A stretch of 64,000 nt of DNA from Delphinus delphis (GCF_949987515.2 NC_082698.1:27308070-27372069); one strand, 5' to 3'; shown: positions 46,869-61,212, numbered from the stretch's first letter. Made by a program: numbers and translations. Notes: generated from the sequence alone by a model not told the origin.

Positions 46869-48821
46869 GGTTAATGTAAGGGATTTTTACACATTACTTT
46901 GTAGTGGGCTGGAAATAGATGGCCTGGAAGCTGTACACTAGGTGAAAGATGTGAAAGAGCCAGGTATTTGCACGTGAGGAGACCAGGGGAGAGAAAAACT
47001 GGGGTGGGGCTGGGGGAAGAAAATGATGAATAAAGTAGACAAGACTGAATTAGAGACTTAAGACAAAACATCAGCCAGGATTGGAAAAGTAATTTAGAGA
47101 AATGAAGGCTGGATGACCATAAAAGGCTAGTTGGAGAAGATTTCTGGGCATGGGGATGAGGAAGCAAAGATCACAGGAATGGAGTGGCTTCTAGGCCTGA
47201 GGCTTCTATGGGGTACCCCTCAGCTCAATTTAGCACCCTGAGCTGTTAAAGACAATAGGAGGAGCACAGACTCTGGCCTTGATGGGAAGGGATGGGGCAG
47301 CCACAGAAACAATGTTACTTGCACGACAGATCAAATCTGCTGGGAGCCTCAAGCCCAACGTGGGAGTCCTGAGAGGAGTGACAGTATAGCTGATGCCAGA
47401 GATCTCAGCAGTCACAGAGAGAAAACTATTTAGGGAGATTGGCTCACGCTGTACCTTAGCAGGCAGGGGCTAAGAGAACAAAAGGTCAGTAAATTGCGCA
47501 GAATGTTACTAATAAGCAGGGAACTCTACCTTTTGATTCAACAGTAATGACATACTTTTGCTCTGAGATTGCTGCACTCTGGAATAAACCCCAAGGCTCT
47601 TGTTGGAGGGTGCTCCACGGCAGGCGAGAGACAATGATGGGTTTGCTGCAGAGCTGCTTGATGGTGGCCAAGAATGTGTGTGTGGAGGGGAGGGTAGAGG
47701 GTGACCTGGGAAAGGGGATAAGGAACAGACTCAGAAAAACAGGAAATAATTAACTTGAAAGCCTGACAGAGAAAGACCACGTGATGATCTGAAGGAGGGA
47801 AGGCGAGCTCCAGCATCTCAAGATCTGCACAAATCACTTTGCGAATGGATGCTGAACTCAAAACTGCCTAACAAGTGCTTGGAAAAAGCACTAGCTTGGG
47901 TCTTAGGGGCTGCTTGGGAAAAGCCAAATGTAATATAACATAATGTCATGTCATGAAACCTAAACTTCCTGGGAGTAATTAGTAAAACTGTGCAGAAGCA
48001 GATCTAATGTTAAGGAAAGTAAGTTTCTTGTTATTTCATTATGGAATGGTGCAAGATAGAGTTTCCCACACTTTAGAACACGAGTAACATATTTGTAAAT
48101 TTTGACATACCTGAATGTTTCCTATATTAATAGTTAATTAATATTTTTCTGTAAATCACTTTTTAAACTTAAATACATTTATTTTAGAAGAAAACTTAAA
48201 ATCATTTCCACAAGTGGAAAATCAGTATCACTTGGAAAGGGATATCTTTTCAAATGGAAGCTAACTCTAAAAACTAACAAATCACTGAATAATAACTAGA
48301 AAAAAGTCTCTGTGTTTCTTCTAGAGACATCTTGTTTTCTATTGGTGGTAGGTACAGATATTACCCATACATCTGAAATATAAAAGACTCTTTGGGAAAT
48401 ATTGGTTTTGGGAAATCCAGCCTGGAATCAGGTGTTTTTCACTCTGGGTTAACAACCCATTAGGTTTTGAAATTGGTGTAATGGGTCACAGACCACATTA
48501 AAAGAAAAAAGAAAGAGAGAGAATGGGATAGAGAGTATTGATGCACTGCATACAGTGTATGAGTATGTGTTTTGCAAGACTTTTACTTATTCAGTTGTAC
48601 ATATATATTTTATATGGCAGTGATGTAAAAGGTATTCCTGTGGCCCTACTGTAGGTGGTGGCATAAACTTTTGAAAGTTGTTGCTGTAATTTGTATTCAT
48701 ATTTCACACTTCTGGGTATTGGTGGCAATGAACAGCAGAAGCTGCTTGGGGGGCAAAAGATGGGCTTTCTTTGGTCACTCCTGCTGGTGGGGAGACATAA
48801 CTCCGGCTCTCCTTATGCCCT

Positions 48822-49031
48822 TTTTTTTTTTTTTTTTTTTTTTTTGCGGTATGCGGGCCTCTCACTGTTGTGGCCTCTCCTGTTGTGGAGCACAGGCTCC
48901 GAACGCTCAGCGGCCATGGCTCACGGGCCCAGCCGCTCCACGGCATGTGGGATCTTCCTGGACCGGGGCACGAACCCGTGTCCCCCGCATCGGCAGGCGG
49001 ACTCTCAACCACTGCGCCACCAGGGAAGCCC
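48822..49031 (-). mobile_element. CHR SINE, long type
   Basis: Reverse orientation, with a 27-T tail. Flanked by ctccttatgcccttt on both sides. Confidence 0.92.
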
Positions 49032-49799
49032 TCCTTATGCCCTTTTAAGGCCATACCCTCCAGGAGTGGGAGAGGATTGTAGAGAGAGGCAGACTGTCTC
49101 TCCAAAGAAGCTTTCCTTTACCCCTCCCGGGCTGTAATAGCTTCAAGATGGGGAGGAGCGGCTGAAGTGGTCCTATCAGATCCCTCCTTGTCCTCAGTAA
49201 TCTTGAGACTGCGAGGGAGAAATGGGAGAGAAGGGAGAATGATCCAAAAGAGGTGGAAAAACCTTATATCCCTTACCAACTTGCCCCTCACATAAAACCC
49301 CACCACCCTGGAAAGAAGAGAGTCTGTTGAGGATAGTACATGTGATCTCACACCTTTGCAATGCTCTTCCCAGAATTCATCACACCTATCATGACCCATA
49401 AAACCTTTCTTTATCGGGCTCAGACTTGCCTCTTCGGAGTCATTCTACCACTACTGTCCTTAAGCTGTAAACTTCCAGAGCACCAAAATACTGAACACTC
49501 TATGCCAGGCATGATAAGATGGCCTCCTGAAGGAGCCATCCTTCATCTCCTTCTTTTAGCTCCCAAAGAGGTTTTTTATTTTTTTAAAGATGTGGGGTAA
49601 CATTTAAAACTCAAGAGATTTCCCACAAAATTCTAGATTTCTGGCTTCAAGAATTATAAAGAGCGGTCTCACATTTATGTCCACAGGGGCTAGGTAGACA
49701 ATATAAGTATGTGAATCAGGTCAGTTCAAGGCCCCCGCAGGCTGCTTGGCCACACAGAATGGATGCCAAGGCAGCAATATATGGAGTAATTTAGCTGAA

Positions 49800-50360
49800 C
49801 TCTCAACACTTGTAAACAATATAAACTGGTATGGAATAATCTCTAAAATATGTTAAGTGAAAAATTAAGTTGCAGAACAGTGTATGCTACAGTGTATATA
49901 TATATTATGTTATTGCTTGTATAAATAAAAGGGGTTATTTGCGTGTATATGCCAAGAATATCTCTGGAAGGATGCTGTGCTTTCCAAATAACTTCCTAAT
50001 GCAACATAGTATTCTACTGTATGGATCCGCCATAATTTACTTAACTAGTCCCCCACTGCTGGCCTAGTTAGTTTCCTTTCAGCCTTATGTTACTGATAAT
50101 GATGCAACAAATACCTTTATACATCCACCTTTGTGAACATAGAAACATATCTCTAAGATACATTGGGAAGGGAATTGCTGGGTCAAAGGACATATACATT
50201 TTATATTTTGATAGACCTCAGCCATTGGCCCTTTTAAGTGTCTAACTTGAGCATAGGTAAATAAGCTCATAACAGCAGTTGCCTCTGGAGAGAGGTTTTC
50301 CCCTAGTTGTGAAATTTATATTTTACCCGGTGCATATATTACTTTTCCAAAGAAACACAT
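49800..50360. mobile_element. old L1M fragments
   Basis: 'gaattgctgggtcaaaggac' (reverse L1M) and 'ggaataatctctaaaatatg' (forward) strings, plus a short (ctat)n run at about 50370. Confidence 0.5.
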
Positions 50361-50599
50361 ATGTCTATCTCTATCTATCTATCTATCATAAAATAAAAGG
50401 TCAATGGTTTTTGATGAAAAATTACACAGTGTTACATTAATTGCTTTCCATGAAGACTTCACCAGATATGTTCCACTATTTCTGTTAGCATCTGCTCATT
50501 TCTCCTTCGTCTCCCTCCTGTGGAACCTTGCCACTGACACCCCTATTCCTACCTGCCCCTTTCAGGCAGCATGGAGCCTATTAAGTTATGTTGCCTGAC

Positions 50600-52380
50600 C
50601 AGGGATTTGGTAGTACAAACATTTGTTGTTGGGTTCTCAAACTCAACATGTCTTAAATAGAACTAATTATCTTCCCTCCCTGACCTCCAGATTTGATGTT
50701 CTCTCCTCCTGTATTTCTTATCTCAGTGAATGGTGTCATCATCTTCTCTCATCTGTCACTCCAACCAGAAACCTGGGAGTCTTACTAATCTCTCCCCTCC
50801 GTCACCCTCAACCCCCAACCTGTTATGTCACCAAGTCAATGGTTTTGCTAAATATCACATGTATGCTTTCTTTTCTCTTAAAAACACATGTTCACACCTA
50901 CCCATCCACCCATATTTGATTCTTTGTAGAAATGTAAAAGATATAGACAAATACAAAGAATAATATTACAAACACATATTCACCGTTCTGAACTCACAAC
51001 TGACTGTTAAAATTTTAACCAGTTACTTCTCTTTTCTGGTTTTTATTTTTATAATAAACATTACAGGAGTAGCTAAGTCTCTTTTTATTGACACTCCAGT
51101 TTAATTCCCTTCTCCCCTACTCCTGTGATTTTTCAAATCCACAAGCCTCAGATTCTTCAGTTTTTACATACATGTATAGCTCGTCATAAAGAATATAGAG
51201 GATTATTTTGTATACGTTTTTTAAAAAATATGCACACATTTACATTTTATTTATGTATGCAGTCCATACATCACATTTTATTTGTCCATTACAAACAGTA
51301 CTGTCACAGACATCTCTGTACATGTTTCTTTTCACCCACGTGCAAGAATTTCCATGGGTTATATAATCACAAGGGAAATTGCTGGGTCGTAGGGTATTTG
51401 CATTATCAAGTTTATTGTATGCTGCCAAATTGCTTTCCATGAATGGCTGAGTTAATTTGCAGTCCCACTAGAAATATATGAGAGCACTGTTTTCCCCATG
51501 TCTGCTCAAATATTTGATATTGTCATCCATTTTTATTTTTGCTAATCTGAAAGGTGAAAATGGTTTCTCATTGTTTTATTTTGCATTCCCCTAATTGGGT
51601 ATCTCTTCATACATTTGGGAGTGGGTCATTTGGATTCTTCTTTTGTTAATTGCCTATTTCTATATTTCACCCATTTTATAAGCCCCTGTGTTTTTCTTAT
51701 TGGTTTGTAGAATTTAAAAAATGCATATTTTGAATACTCAAAAATTCTTTCCATCCCTCCTGCTGCACCCCAGTACAGGTCTTAATCATCCTTTGCAAAG
51801 TCTCTTGCAACAGCTTCCAAATTGATCTCTCTGACTTCAGTTTGCCCTTCTTCATTCCATCTTCCACACTACAGCCTGATTGATCCTTCTAACAAGCAAA
51901 TCTGAGCATGCCACTCCCAAATTCATTACTGACAGGGAAACAAGGCAAAATAAAAACGTCATCATCAACAACACAATTACCAAATAAACCAACTTTAAAG
52001 CCCTAAACTCTCTGGCATACCATACCAGCTACTCCATGATCTGATCCCTCTCTACCTGTGCGGGGCCATCACGCTGTTCCTCCCCATACATCTTATATCC
52101 ACCCATTCAGAACGATGGTGTTGTCCATTCTTTGAACACATCAGCCTCACTCATGCTTCTGGGCTTTTGTGAACCCCAATTTGTACTGCTATCTTGTCCT
52201 CCTAGAAAAAATTTCCCTGACATCCCTAAAGAGACCTGGTTGCTCCTTGCTCAACTGTTATATGCACTATAGCTCCGCTATAGTCTTTATGATTTTGCAT
52301 TGACATGATTTATTATATATATGTCTTCTCTCTAGATTGGAAGCTTCGATAGAACAGGGCTCTGTCTCTTGGTCTCAAAA
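50600..52380 (+). repeat. L2 fragments flanking an L1M insertion
   Basis: 'ccagaaacctgggagtctta' on the left, then 'gagcatgccactcccaaatt', 'ctccatgatctgatccctct' and 'agaacagggctctgtctctt' on the right. The L1M at 50900-51720 lies between. Confidence 0.55.
50900..51720 (-). mobile_element. L1M fragment
   Basis: Reverse: 'gggaaattgctgggtcgtag', 'cattgttttattttgcattc' and 'ttgcctatttctatatttca'. Confidence 0.65.
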
Positions 52381-52590
52381 GGCAGTATAGCAGTGTGGTT
52401 AGGAATGTGGGCTCTGAAGCCAAACTGTCTGGGTTTGAATCTTAGCTCTTTTACTGTTTGGGAAGTTGTTTAGCTTCTCCATGTCTCAGATTCCTCATTT
52501 GTAAAGTGGGGATAATAATAGTACATATCTCATCCACTTGTATTAAATCAGTTAATAAATATAAAGTGCTTATTACTAGCCAAAACGTGA
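52380..52590 (+). repeat. MIR SINE
   Basis: 'gtggttaggaatgtgggctc', 'tgtctgggtttgaatcttag' and 'taaagtggggataataatag'. Confidence 0.85.
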
Positions 52591-52599
52591 AAGCGACTA

Positions 52600-53170
52600 A
52601 AGTGTTGATTAATCGATGAATTGATAAACAAAATGTGGTATATATATACATACAATGGAATGTTATTCAGGTTTAAATAGGAAGGAAATTTCTGACATGT
52701 GCTACAACATGGATTAACCTTAAAGACATTATGCTAAGTAAAACAAACAGGTCACAAAAGGACAATTACTGTATATAATTCCACTTATATGAGGCACCTA
52801 CGATAGTCAAATTCATAAAGACAGAAAGTAAAATGATGGTTACCAAGGGCTGCAAAGAGGGGAGGTTGGAGAGTTAGTGCTTAATGGGTATAGTTTCAGT
52901 TTGGAGAGATGAAAAAGTTTAGAGATGGATGGTGGTGATGGTTGCATAACAATGCGAATATACTTCATGCTACAGAACTGTACACTTAAAAATGGTTAGG
53001 GAATTCCGTGGTGGTCCAGTGGTTAAGACTCCACACTTTCACTACCGAGGGTGAGGTTTCGATTCCTGGTGAGGGAACTAAGATCCCATAAGCAGCATGG
53101 CACAGTCAAAAAAAAAAAAAAAAAAAAGGTTAAAATGGTAAATGTTATGTATTCTTTATCACAATAAATG
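52600..53170 (+). mobile_element. L1 3' end, split by a SINE
   Basis: 'acaatggaatgttattcagg', 'gctacaacatggattaacct', 'gtactgtacacttaaaaatg'-like strings. A CHR SINE sits inside, at 53004. Confidence 0.8.
53004..53128 (+). mobile_element. CHR SINE, short type, nested in an L1 end
   Basis: 'gggaattccgtggtggtcca' to a 19-A tail. The flanking L1 sequence 'aaaatggtta' resumes as 'aaaggttaaaatggtaaatg'. Confidence 0.88.
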
Positions 53171-54639
53171 AAAAAAAGTGCTTATAATGGTGTCCAGTAT
53201 ATAGTAGGTGTTCAATAAAGGTTAATTCTGATTATCTCTATTAACAACCCATTATTAATAACCATTATTTATTCATGGTAGGCACATAGTATTTTTGCAT
53301 GAATGCCTTGTCCACCCACTCTGGATATCTTAATGCTATCTTCAGAATTAGGACTGAGAATGTTGAAACACTTTTCCACTGTCCTTGAGGTGTTACAACC
53401 TCCAAGGGGGCTAGCTCCTACAGCTGGGTCAGTTCCCCCAGTATGTCTCCTGTCCAGTCCTAACTTCCTCTGATTTCCTGACACAAGGCCAATTCCTCAG
53501 AAGGAGATTCCTAGGGCAAGAGGATGTACTTGGTGTAGGAGCAATGCTAGCCTAGGTGACACTTGGGCATCCCCAACTATAATTTCAGGAGTAACTCCTA
53601 CTGTTCACTTAATCCTGGCTTGAGTTCTTGGTCAGTAGTGACCCCCGCTTCCTTCCTTCTTTCCCCAGCTCATCCGTCCCAGCCACCTAGCTACCATACC
53701 AGAAATAAGTGGAGGCATTAGAAAAATACATTACATTAAATGAATCTGAGAACATTCTTAGCACTTGAAGAACCTGTGCTAATTCCACTCCAGGCCTCTC
53801 CAAGCCACTGACCAAATCTGCACTTTCTCTCTTCTCTTCATCCTAGATGCAGGCTTCAGTCTGAGGTCTCAACATGTGGTAAACCCAAACCATCCGTTCC
53901 AAGATTCCTCCAGAATCCAATTTCCCATGTTGGGGCCTCAGATGGTATTTACCATCATGTTCTCTTTTGGAAGTCTTTCAAGCACAAAATTCTCACTTTG
54001 TGTTCTTATGACCAGAATAGAAACAAACCTTTCCTGGGTAGTTGAGAGCAGGAGAATATGCTTTGTTTTTGTTTTTTAGAGCACAGCCTAGAAATGCCAT
54101 GCCTGATTTTCTAGAGGCCCTTGGAGTGCTGCTGGCTTAGATCACAAATGAAAAATTCAGATGTGGACAGGTGTGAAAGTCAAGGGCTCAGCCTGGGGGA
54201 TTCTGGGTGTCTCCAATTCAGCAGAACAAATGGCAAAACAACAGGTGTCCACAGATGTACTGACCCATGAGGCACTCATACCCAAAGCTCGCCTTGGGAT
54301 TGAATTATCTCATTGAAATCTGCCCCCTCTTTGTGCGGCCCCCATCACCTAATCTCTGCAGGGCTTGGGAAATTATGCATTCTGCTGGCCTTATATTACA
54401 GGTACCAGGAGGTTATGTGTGACTCACCCAGGATTAGCTGGCTTTAGGACTAAAAGTTCTGACATTTTCAAGCTGTTTATTAGTCATAGAATGTTGCAGC
54501 CTACCTACAGATGTTGCATAATAATGAAAAACTATAGTTGGAGCAAATGCTCGGGGGTGACCACAACTGACAGGACAGAGAACTGTGGAACTGGGAACCC
54601 AGTCTAGGGTCTTCAGTGCTGTAAAGCGTTGTCTTTTTT

Positions 54640-54880
54640 AAAAAATATTTATTTATTTATTTTATTCTTGGCTGTGTCGGGTCTTAGTTGCAGCAGGCGG
54701 GATCTTTCATTGTGGTATGTGGACTTCTCTCTAGCTGTGGTGTGTGGGCTCACGAATTGTGGCACGAGGGTTTAGTTGCCCTGCAGCATGTGGGACCTTA
54801 GTTCCCTGACCAGGTATTGAACCCATGTCCCTTGCATTGGAAGGCAGATTCTTTACCACTGGACCACCAGGGAAGTCCCT
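54640..54880 (-). mobile_element. CHR SINE, intermediate length
   Basis: Reverse orientation: (attt)n tail, 'cttggctgtgtcgggtctta' to 'ggaccaccagggaagtccc'. Flanked by ctgtaaagygttgtct. Confidence 0.88.
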
Positions 54881-55389
54881 GTAAAGTGTTGTCTTGAAAT
54901 AAGACATTTGCAGGCTGGGGAAGAAGGAATACTATGGAAAAAGAATCAGTATGACTTTTCCTAATTAGGGGATCAGAAATGGTGCTGGTAAACCTTGGAA
55001 ATTAGGTATTCCATTTACTGTTTCTTAAGGTAGACAGAAACCAGAGCCAGGAACTATTAAAGTAAAAACTTTACAAGCTTTGTACCATCCCATATTTGTT
55101 CTTACTGTTATTCTGTGTTTGTTTCTTGGAGTGATGGCACAGAACACAAAAAACCGAAAAAGCCTGTGTGCTAGTCATCAGGAGCACCAGCAAAACAGGG
55201 AGCTTAGATAACTCCATGCTGCTCCTTAGCCAGGCTTAGGATGGGTGGGTGGAATGGCAGCCTCCAAAGGAGAGGGTAGCAGGTTGAACACCTGAGTCTG
55301 CAACAAAGAAAAAAGAGGAGAGCTTTGAGTGAGGTACACAGTGGAAGGGAGCAGTTGCCCTGAGAAAGGACCGAGCCAAGCCGCAGCAA

Positions 55390-55860
55390 TTTTGTGTGTG
55401 AACCAAGGTTGCTCATAGCAACATTGACTGTAATAGAAAACTAGAAGCAACCCAAGTGTCCATCAACAGAGGATTGCTAAACAAATTATGGAGCAGCTCT
55501 ACTATGGAATACCATTCAGCCATTAAAAAGAATGGAGAGGATATAAATATGCTGACATAAAAAGATGCCTGAGGTATGTCAAGTGAAAAAAGCAAAGTGT
55601 ATAACAGTATACATACGTAAAGTCCCATTTCTACATGGTGTTCCCTTTAAGGTGAGGCATGTTAATATGTTTTTGCATTTTCTTGTATGTATATAGACAG
55701 TGTCTGGAAGGAAATACATAAAAAAGTTAACACTGCCCCACTTCCCCCCTCTGGGACTGAGACTTAGGAGAGGTATTAGAAATTATTACTTTCCACTTTA
55801 TAATTTTTATTCTGTTTGAAAGTTTTAAAAAGCATTTATAGTTAAAAAAATCTTTTTTGT
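55390..55860 (+). mobile_element. L1M fragment
   Basis: 'agaagcaacccaagtgtcca' and 'ctatggaataccattcagcc', then a degraded 3' part. Confidence 0.7.
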
Positions 55861-56569
55861 AAATCTTTTGAGGGTTTCAGCCAGGCAAATTTCAGGACTT
55901 ACAATTATTGGAAACCTGTCCCTCAGTTCTAATTTCAAATTAGGAATGTGGACTTTAGTTTCCTGATTTCTTCCTTCTCCCAGGATGGTGGACAAACTTG
56001 CAGTTTTAATATATATTCTTTTCAAGCACACGTGGAATATTTACAATGACCATGTTCTAAGTCACAGCCGGATTCAACAAGATGCCAAAGAACTGATAGC
56101 ATGTAAATAACATTCTCTGTCCACAATGCAATAATATTAGAAATCAGTAACAAAAGCACCGTATTTAAGCAAGAGTTAAATAACCAAATCAAGATGTAGT
56201 CTAATTCTAAATTCTCTCTCTAACAGTGATAACATAAAGGAAAAACTTCTATTAATGAATTTTCTCTGATTTTTACTTTCACCCTTAATTATGATGAGGA
56301 TATTCACTGCTCCTAAGTTGATCTACGCTGTGACTAAATGAACGAGTCAGTTTATTTATTTATATCTCTTCTCTTTCCATAAAGGTTTGAAGGCAGTTCA
56401 GTTGCTTGAACTCAATTCTGAATCTGGAGGAATCTTCTTTGTCACTGTTTATAATGTTAGTGTATTAAAGCCATAAAATTCCTCCAAGATCCTTACCCTT
56501 GGCTACAGGCACCAGCAGTTGAAAGATCCTTTCTTTCTCTGGAGAGGAGCCCACACCTGCCAGTCACAA

Positions 56570-56734
56570 TAACGTTTAGATACTGACATGGACAGATGCC
56601 CAAGATACATCTTACGTGAAAAAGAAAATCAAGTTACAAGACAATGTGTAATATATGTAGTATTGGATGAAAATGTGTAAACCAGGCATATACTTAGGGT
56701 GCCAAGAAAGCTAAAAAGCAGTTTCGAAAGAATA

Positions 56735-56765
<31 letters not shown>

Positions 56766-57140
56766 TTTTTAAATACTGAAATAATAATTAAAGGAAAAAT
56801 AAAAACTTTGACCTCCATATGCTTATTTTACTGTTTAGTATTTTTATTTCGAATGAAACACGGGTGGGGTAGGGGACATCCTAACCATTTTCAGGTTTAG
56901 GGTTGCCTAAGTTCTAAGTCTGGCCATGATTTAATGATGCTGACTTTGTAAAACTTTACATATATAGCAAATATTCATCTATGAAGAAAAAGCAATCTGG
57001 ATAAATACACCTCTGATTAAAAGTGGTTATCTCTGAAGGATAGAAGTTTAATTTCTACATTATATATTTCTGTAACTTTTAACATTTTTACAATGAGTAT
57101 GAGTTCTTTTGTAATCAGGAAAAGAATGAAGATTAAAAAA
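56570..57140 (+). mobile_element. L1M 3'-end fragment with (AT)n
   Basis: 'acaagacaatgtgtaatata' and 'taaaagtggttatctctgaa' strings. An (AT)n run lies at 56733-56757. Confidence 0.5.
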
Positions 57141-58247
57141 CAAAATAAAACAAATTCATTTTAGGCAGCAGGCAGTTAGGCCTTGTCTGGAAATATCACT
57201 CATCAATTGTGTGGTTGTGTGGTCTTACTACTCGTTTTCAGCTTCTGAGATATTGCTGCCAAACTCAGGTACAAAATCTTTCCCACATGCGTGGCCTGAA
57301 GGTTCATCCTTGCTCACTGCAGTTTCCCATGACTTCTTTGTGACCTTCTGCTGCCACCTCTGATCTCTGGCCACACCCTTCTTGTCCCGTCGTCCAGCTG
57401 GGCTCGGTGGGTGTTCATCTAACTATTAAGATTCTCAACTCTTTCTCTTTTCCAGCTTGGCTTGATCCCCTGGGATTGACATTACTGCAGACCTTCTAAT
57501 GAAACCCTACTTCTTTTTCCTATGTAAACAGGCCTTCTGGCCATTTTCATGCATGAGTCATAACTTTCTGTAAATGCTCTGGCAACTGGATGAATGTAAA
57601 ATGTGGACGTGATCCATTAAAGATATTGAGCACAGTAAGTTCTTAAAGCTGCGCTTGAATGGGAGATGGCTGACACCAGGCAGAGGATGCTCACCAGTTT
57701 CCTGACAGTCTAGGGATGAAGGCGAAACCACTGGAAGAGAAGAGCAAGACAAGAGGTGGCTAGTTGGCAGTGAGGAGATAGCAGAGTTTGGGGAGGTGGA
57801 GGTATTGGGTGGCGTTGAAGGGTTTTGACAGATGAGAGACTTCTCTGGGTGGAGAATTCATCAGGGTCTGGAGCTTCCTGAAGGCAAAGGCTATTGGGGC
57901 CAACTGGGATTTACTGGGCTTTAGCTAATCCTGGGCTTGGAGACACACAGATTACCTGTCTGGCCTATTTGTGGGTGTGTCACACAGAGAACAAAACAGT
58001 AAAAGAAGGGTGGAAGAGCAGAACTCCTCTGAGGTGGAAGGACCCTTCCCCAAGGTAAAGCTGATGGCAAGTCAGTAGGCCTCGCTTGGTGAATAGTTGG
58101 CCACCCTAAGAGAGAGGCTCTGAGAAAGACTGAGAAAGGGAACGAAAGGGGACAGAGGCAGTCCAGTGAGCACTTCCAGCTCCCATATTAGAAAGGAGAC
58201 AAGAGCCAGCCCTGGGAAACAAACCTGGTGACACCTGTATGATTCTT

Positions 58248-58567
58248 TTTTGTTGCTGTGTTGGGTCTTCATTGCTGTGCGCAGGCTTTCTGTAGCTGTG
58301 ACAAGCGGGGGCTCCTCTTTGTTGTGGTGAGCGGGCTTCTCATTGCACTGGCTTCTATTGTTGCAGAGTGTGGGCGCGTGGGCTTCAGTAGTTGTGGCAC
58401 GCAGGCTCAGTAGTTGTGGCTCACAGGCTCTAGAGTGCAGGCTCAGTAGTTGTGGAGCAGGGGCTTAGCTGCTCTGAGGCATGTGGGATCTTCCCAGACC
58501 AGGGCTCGAACCTTTGTCCCCTGCATTGGCAGACGGATTATTAACCACTGTGCCACCGGGGAAATCC
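58248..58567 (-). mobile_element. CHR SINE, extended type
   Basis: Reverse orientation. Flanked by acctgtatgattctt at both ends. Confidence 0.9.
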
Positions 58568-59198
58568 CACCTGTATGATTCTTAACTGTTGTGTGGCTTC
58601 CACATTAGTGGTGTTTATGTTTTTCCATGTCAGTTTCCATGGTGATTAGCGTAAACCAGTAGCAGTAAAGCAGCAAAAGCTTTAAAATGAAATGGGTTTG
58701 TCTTTGGGGGCAGCAAGGATGGGGGAGCTGGGGAGGCTGGCAAAGGCACCTCCCTAAGGAGACAAAAGCCTGCCAGTCCCCAGGGCCTACTGCAAGAAGG
58801 TGGAGGAAACCTGGACCAGGCAGCAAGTTGGCGCCAAGGAGGGCCTTAACTTAAAAAGAAGCTCTCCTTGTGGGATTTTCTTGCCCCTACCCTCATTTTA
58901 CTTATCCCTCTATGTGGCACTTATTTTGCACCTCATAGGAGAAAATAACTTGCCCTGTGACTTTTGCTTTTACATTTCCAGCTAGAGTGAAACCGTGTCT
59001 CACATGTTCCTATATTCTCAGGAGCCTTGTATAGAACTGAGCATGTATCAGAGGCTCAATATATCTTTATTTTTGTAAATTAAAAATAATTTTACTTTTA
59101 TACAGATATATAATGCGTAAGTGTGTCCTTTTTGTTTACTGTTTTTCCCTGCCTCTGCCCTCCTCCTCTTCTCATATTCTTACGACCATATATAAATA

Positions 59199-59199
<1 letters not shown>

Positions 59200-59249
<50 letters not shown>
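59200..59249. repeat. (AC)n(AT)n microsatellite
   Basis: About 21 AC units followed by an AT run, within an old L1M. Confidence 0.95.
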
Positions 59250-59250
<1 letters not shown>

Positions 59251-59828
59251 TTTTTTTGTCGATAGATGTTTTACAAAAATATAATTATGTCATCTTAAAC
59301 ATTTTCTGCCCCTTGCTTTTCTTCCTCAACAATACCTCTTGGAAATCTACCAAGTAAACTTCTATAGGATGACCTTGTTATTTTTAATGGCTGCAGAGTA
59401 GCTCAGGGTATGGCTTTGCTATAATTCATTCACGGTGGGATTGTGCTGGAGCCCCCAGCTTTCTAGAGTCGATTGCTCACATCTCTTCCCAGCTTGGCAT
59501 TCAGTGACACTAGGATGGTAGCTTGAAATTGGGCATGGTGGGAATATTTACATGTCAGGAGTATGCAAAAACTACAAATCAGGGCTTTTCCAATGGTTTT
59601 AACTAGCAAACCACTGATCTCTATTAATGGATTTTAGTTTGTTTCTAGTTTTTTTTCTGGGGTGGAGGTGTAGGGGGAGAATCGGCCAGTACAAATAAAC
59701 AATGCTGATACACATACACACACACACACATACATACATACATGTGTATATACCTATATCTCTTTATGTACTGGTGTTTTCATTTCTGTGGGATATAAGA
59801 GTAGGATTGATGGATCAAGGGAATACAT

Positions 59829-60038
59829 TTTTTTTTTTTTTTTTTTGCGGTACGTGGGCCCCTCACTGTTGTGGCCTCTCCCTTTGCGGAGCACAGGCTC
59901 CGGACGCGCAGGCTCAGCCACCATGGCTCACGGGCCCAGCCGCTCCGCTGCATGTGGGATCTTCCCGGACCAGGGCACGAACCCGTGTCCCCTGCATCGG
60001 CAGGCAGACTCTCAACCACTGTGCCACCAGGGAAGCCC
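59829..60038 (-). mobile_element. CHR SINE, long type, inside L1M
   Basis: Reverse orientation. Flanked by gggaatacat at both ends. Confidence 0.92.
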
Positions 60039-61212
60039 GGGAATACATATTTTTAATTTCAAAAGATGTTCCCAGATTATAAAGGATTGTAGAAACGTAC
60101 ATTTCTACCAGCAATGTAAAAACTTTTTTCTATGCCTCCCTGCCAACAATGGAAATTAGCCTCATTTCAATTTTTGCTAGTTTGAAAGGTATAAAATAAT
60201 ATCTCATTGTACTTTAATTTGCACGTCTTCGAATACTAATAATTTTGAGCTTTTTTTCCTAAGCATGTTGACCATTTAAATATGCTCTTTTATGGGGTGC
60301 TTTCTAATAGCTTTTGCTCATTTTTCTATTGGGTTATTTGTCTCCCTCTTGTCCATTTATAAAACCTTTCTGTTTATTGTTGTTTTTAATTATCTGTCTG
60401 TCCTGTACATTATGAATATTTTCCCCCAAATCTGTTGTTTGTCTTTTGACTTTATTTTATTTATTGCCACACAAATTGTTTTTATAGTTACAAGGTAAAA
60501 TATATCTATATTTTCTTTTATGGCTTCCAGATTCCAGTCTTGGTTTACAAAGCGCCCCACAACCCCCACCCCTATATTGAACATGTAGCCTCCTAAATTT
60601 TCAAGGTTATTGTCTTATTTTTTATATTTGTCTTTAATCTATATGGAGTTTATATTTGTATGTGGTATAAAATAGGAGTCCAGTTTTATCTTATTCCAGA
60701 TGGAAGCTGTCTTGGCACCATTTATTAAATAATCCATCCTTTTTCATGGAATTGAAATACCAACTATGTCATACAGTAAATTCTCACATATACACACTTG
60801 GTCTATTCCTGGGTTCTCTATTTTATTCCAATGATACATTTATTTATTCCCATGTCAATACTGAATTGATTTAATTACAGTAGTTTTATAGTACATTTTG
60901 ATATCTGGTAAGACAAATCTCACCCTTTTTCTTTTTCATGTTTTTATTTGCCATTCTAAAGCATTTATTCTTCTATGTAATTTTAAGTTCATTTTATTCA
61001 ATTTTCCTCCCAAATCAAAACTCTCTTGTTATCTAATTACAATTGCATCAAATCTGTACATTAATTTTGGAAAAAAATGACATTTTAATCAAGATTCTTT
61101 CCAAAGATATTTACTGAGTACCTACTTTGTGACAAGCTCTGGGGATATAGCACTGAAAAAGACGGATGTGGTCTTTGCTGTCTTTGAGTTCAGGTTGGTT
61201 TTTTTTTGTTTG

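Larger units (their letters stand above)
45060..49800. other. intergenic, upstream of SLF2
   Basis: Mostly single-copy sequence with two SINEs (45453, 48822) and a microsatellite. ORFs here are short, unconserved in appearance and partly SINE-derived. No gene recognised. Confidence 0.6.
53180..59060. other. intergenic, no gene recognised
   Basis: Single-copy sequence with two SINEs and two L1M pieces. I see no splice-bounded conserved coding block on either strand. Confidence 0.55.
59070..61080 (-). mobile_element. L1M, about 1.8 kb, with nested SINE and microsatellite
   Basis: Reverse: 'cctcaacaatacctcttgga', 'atctcattgtactttaattt', 'agtccagttttatcttattc' and 'ccatgtcaatactgaattga'. A SINE sits at 59829. 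Confidence 0.7.
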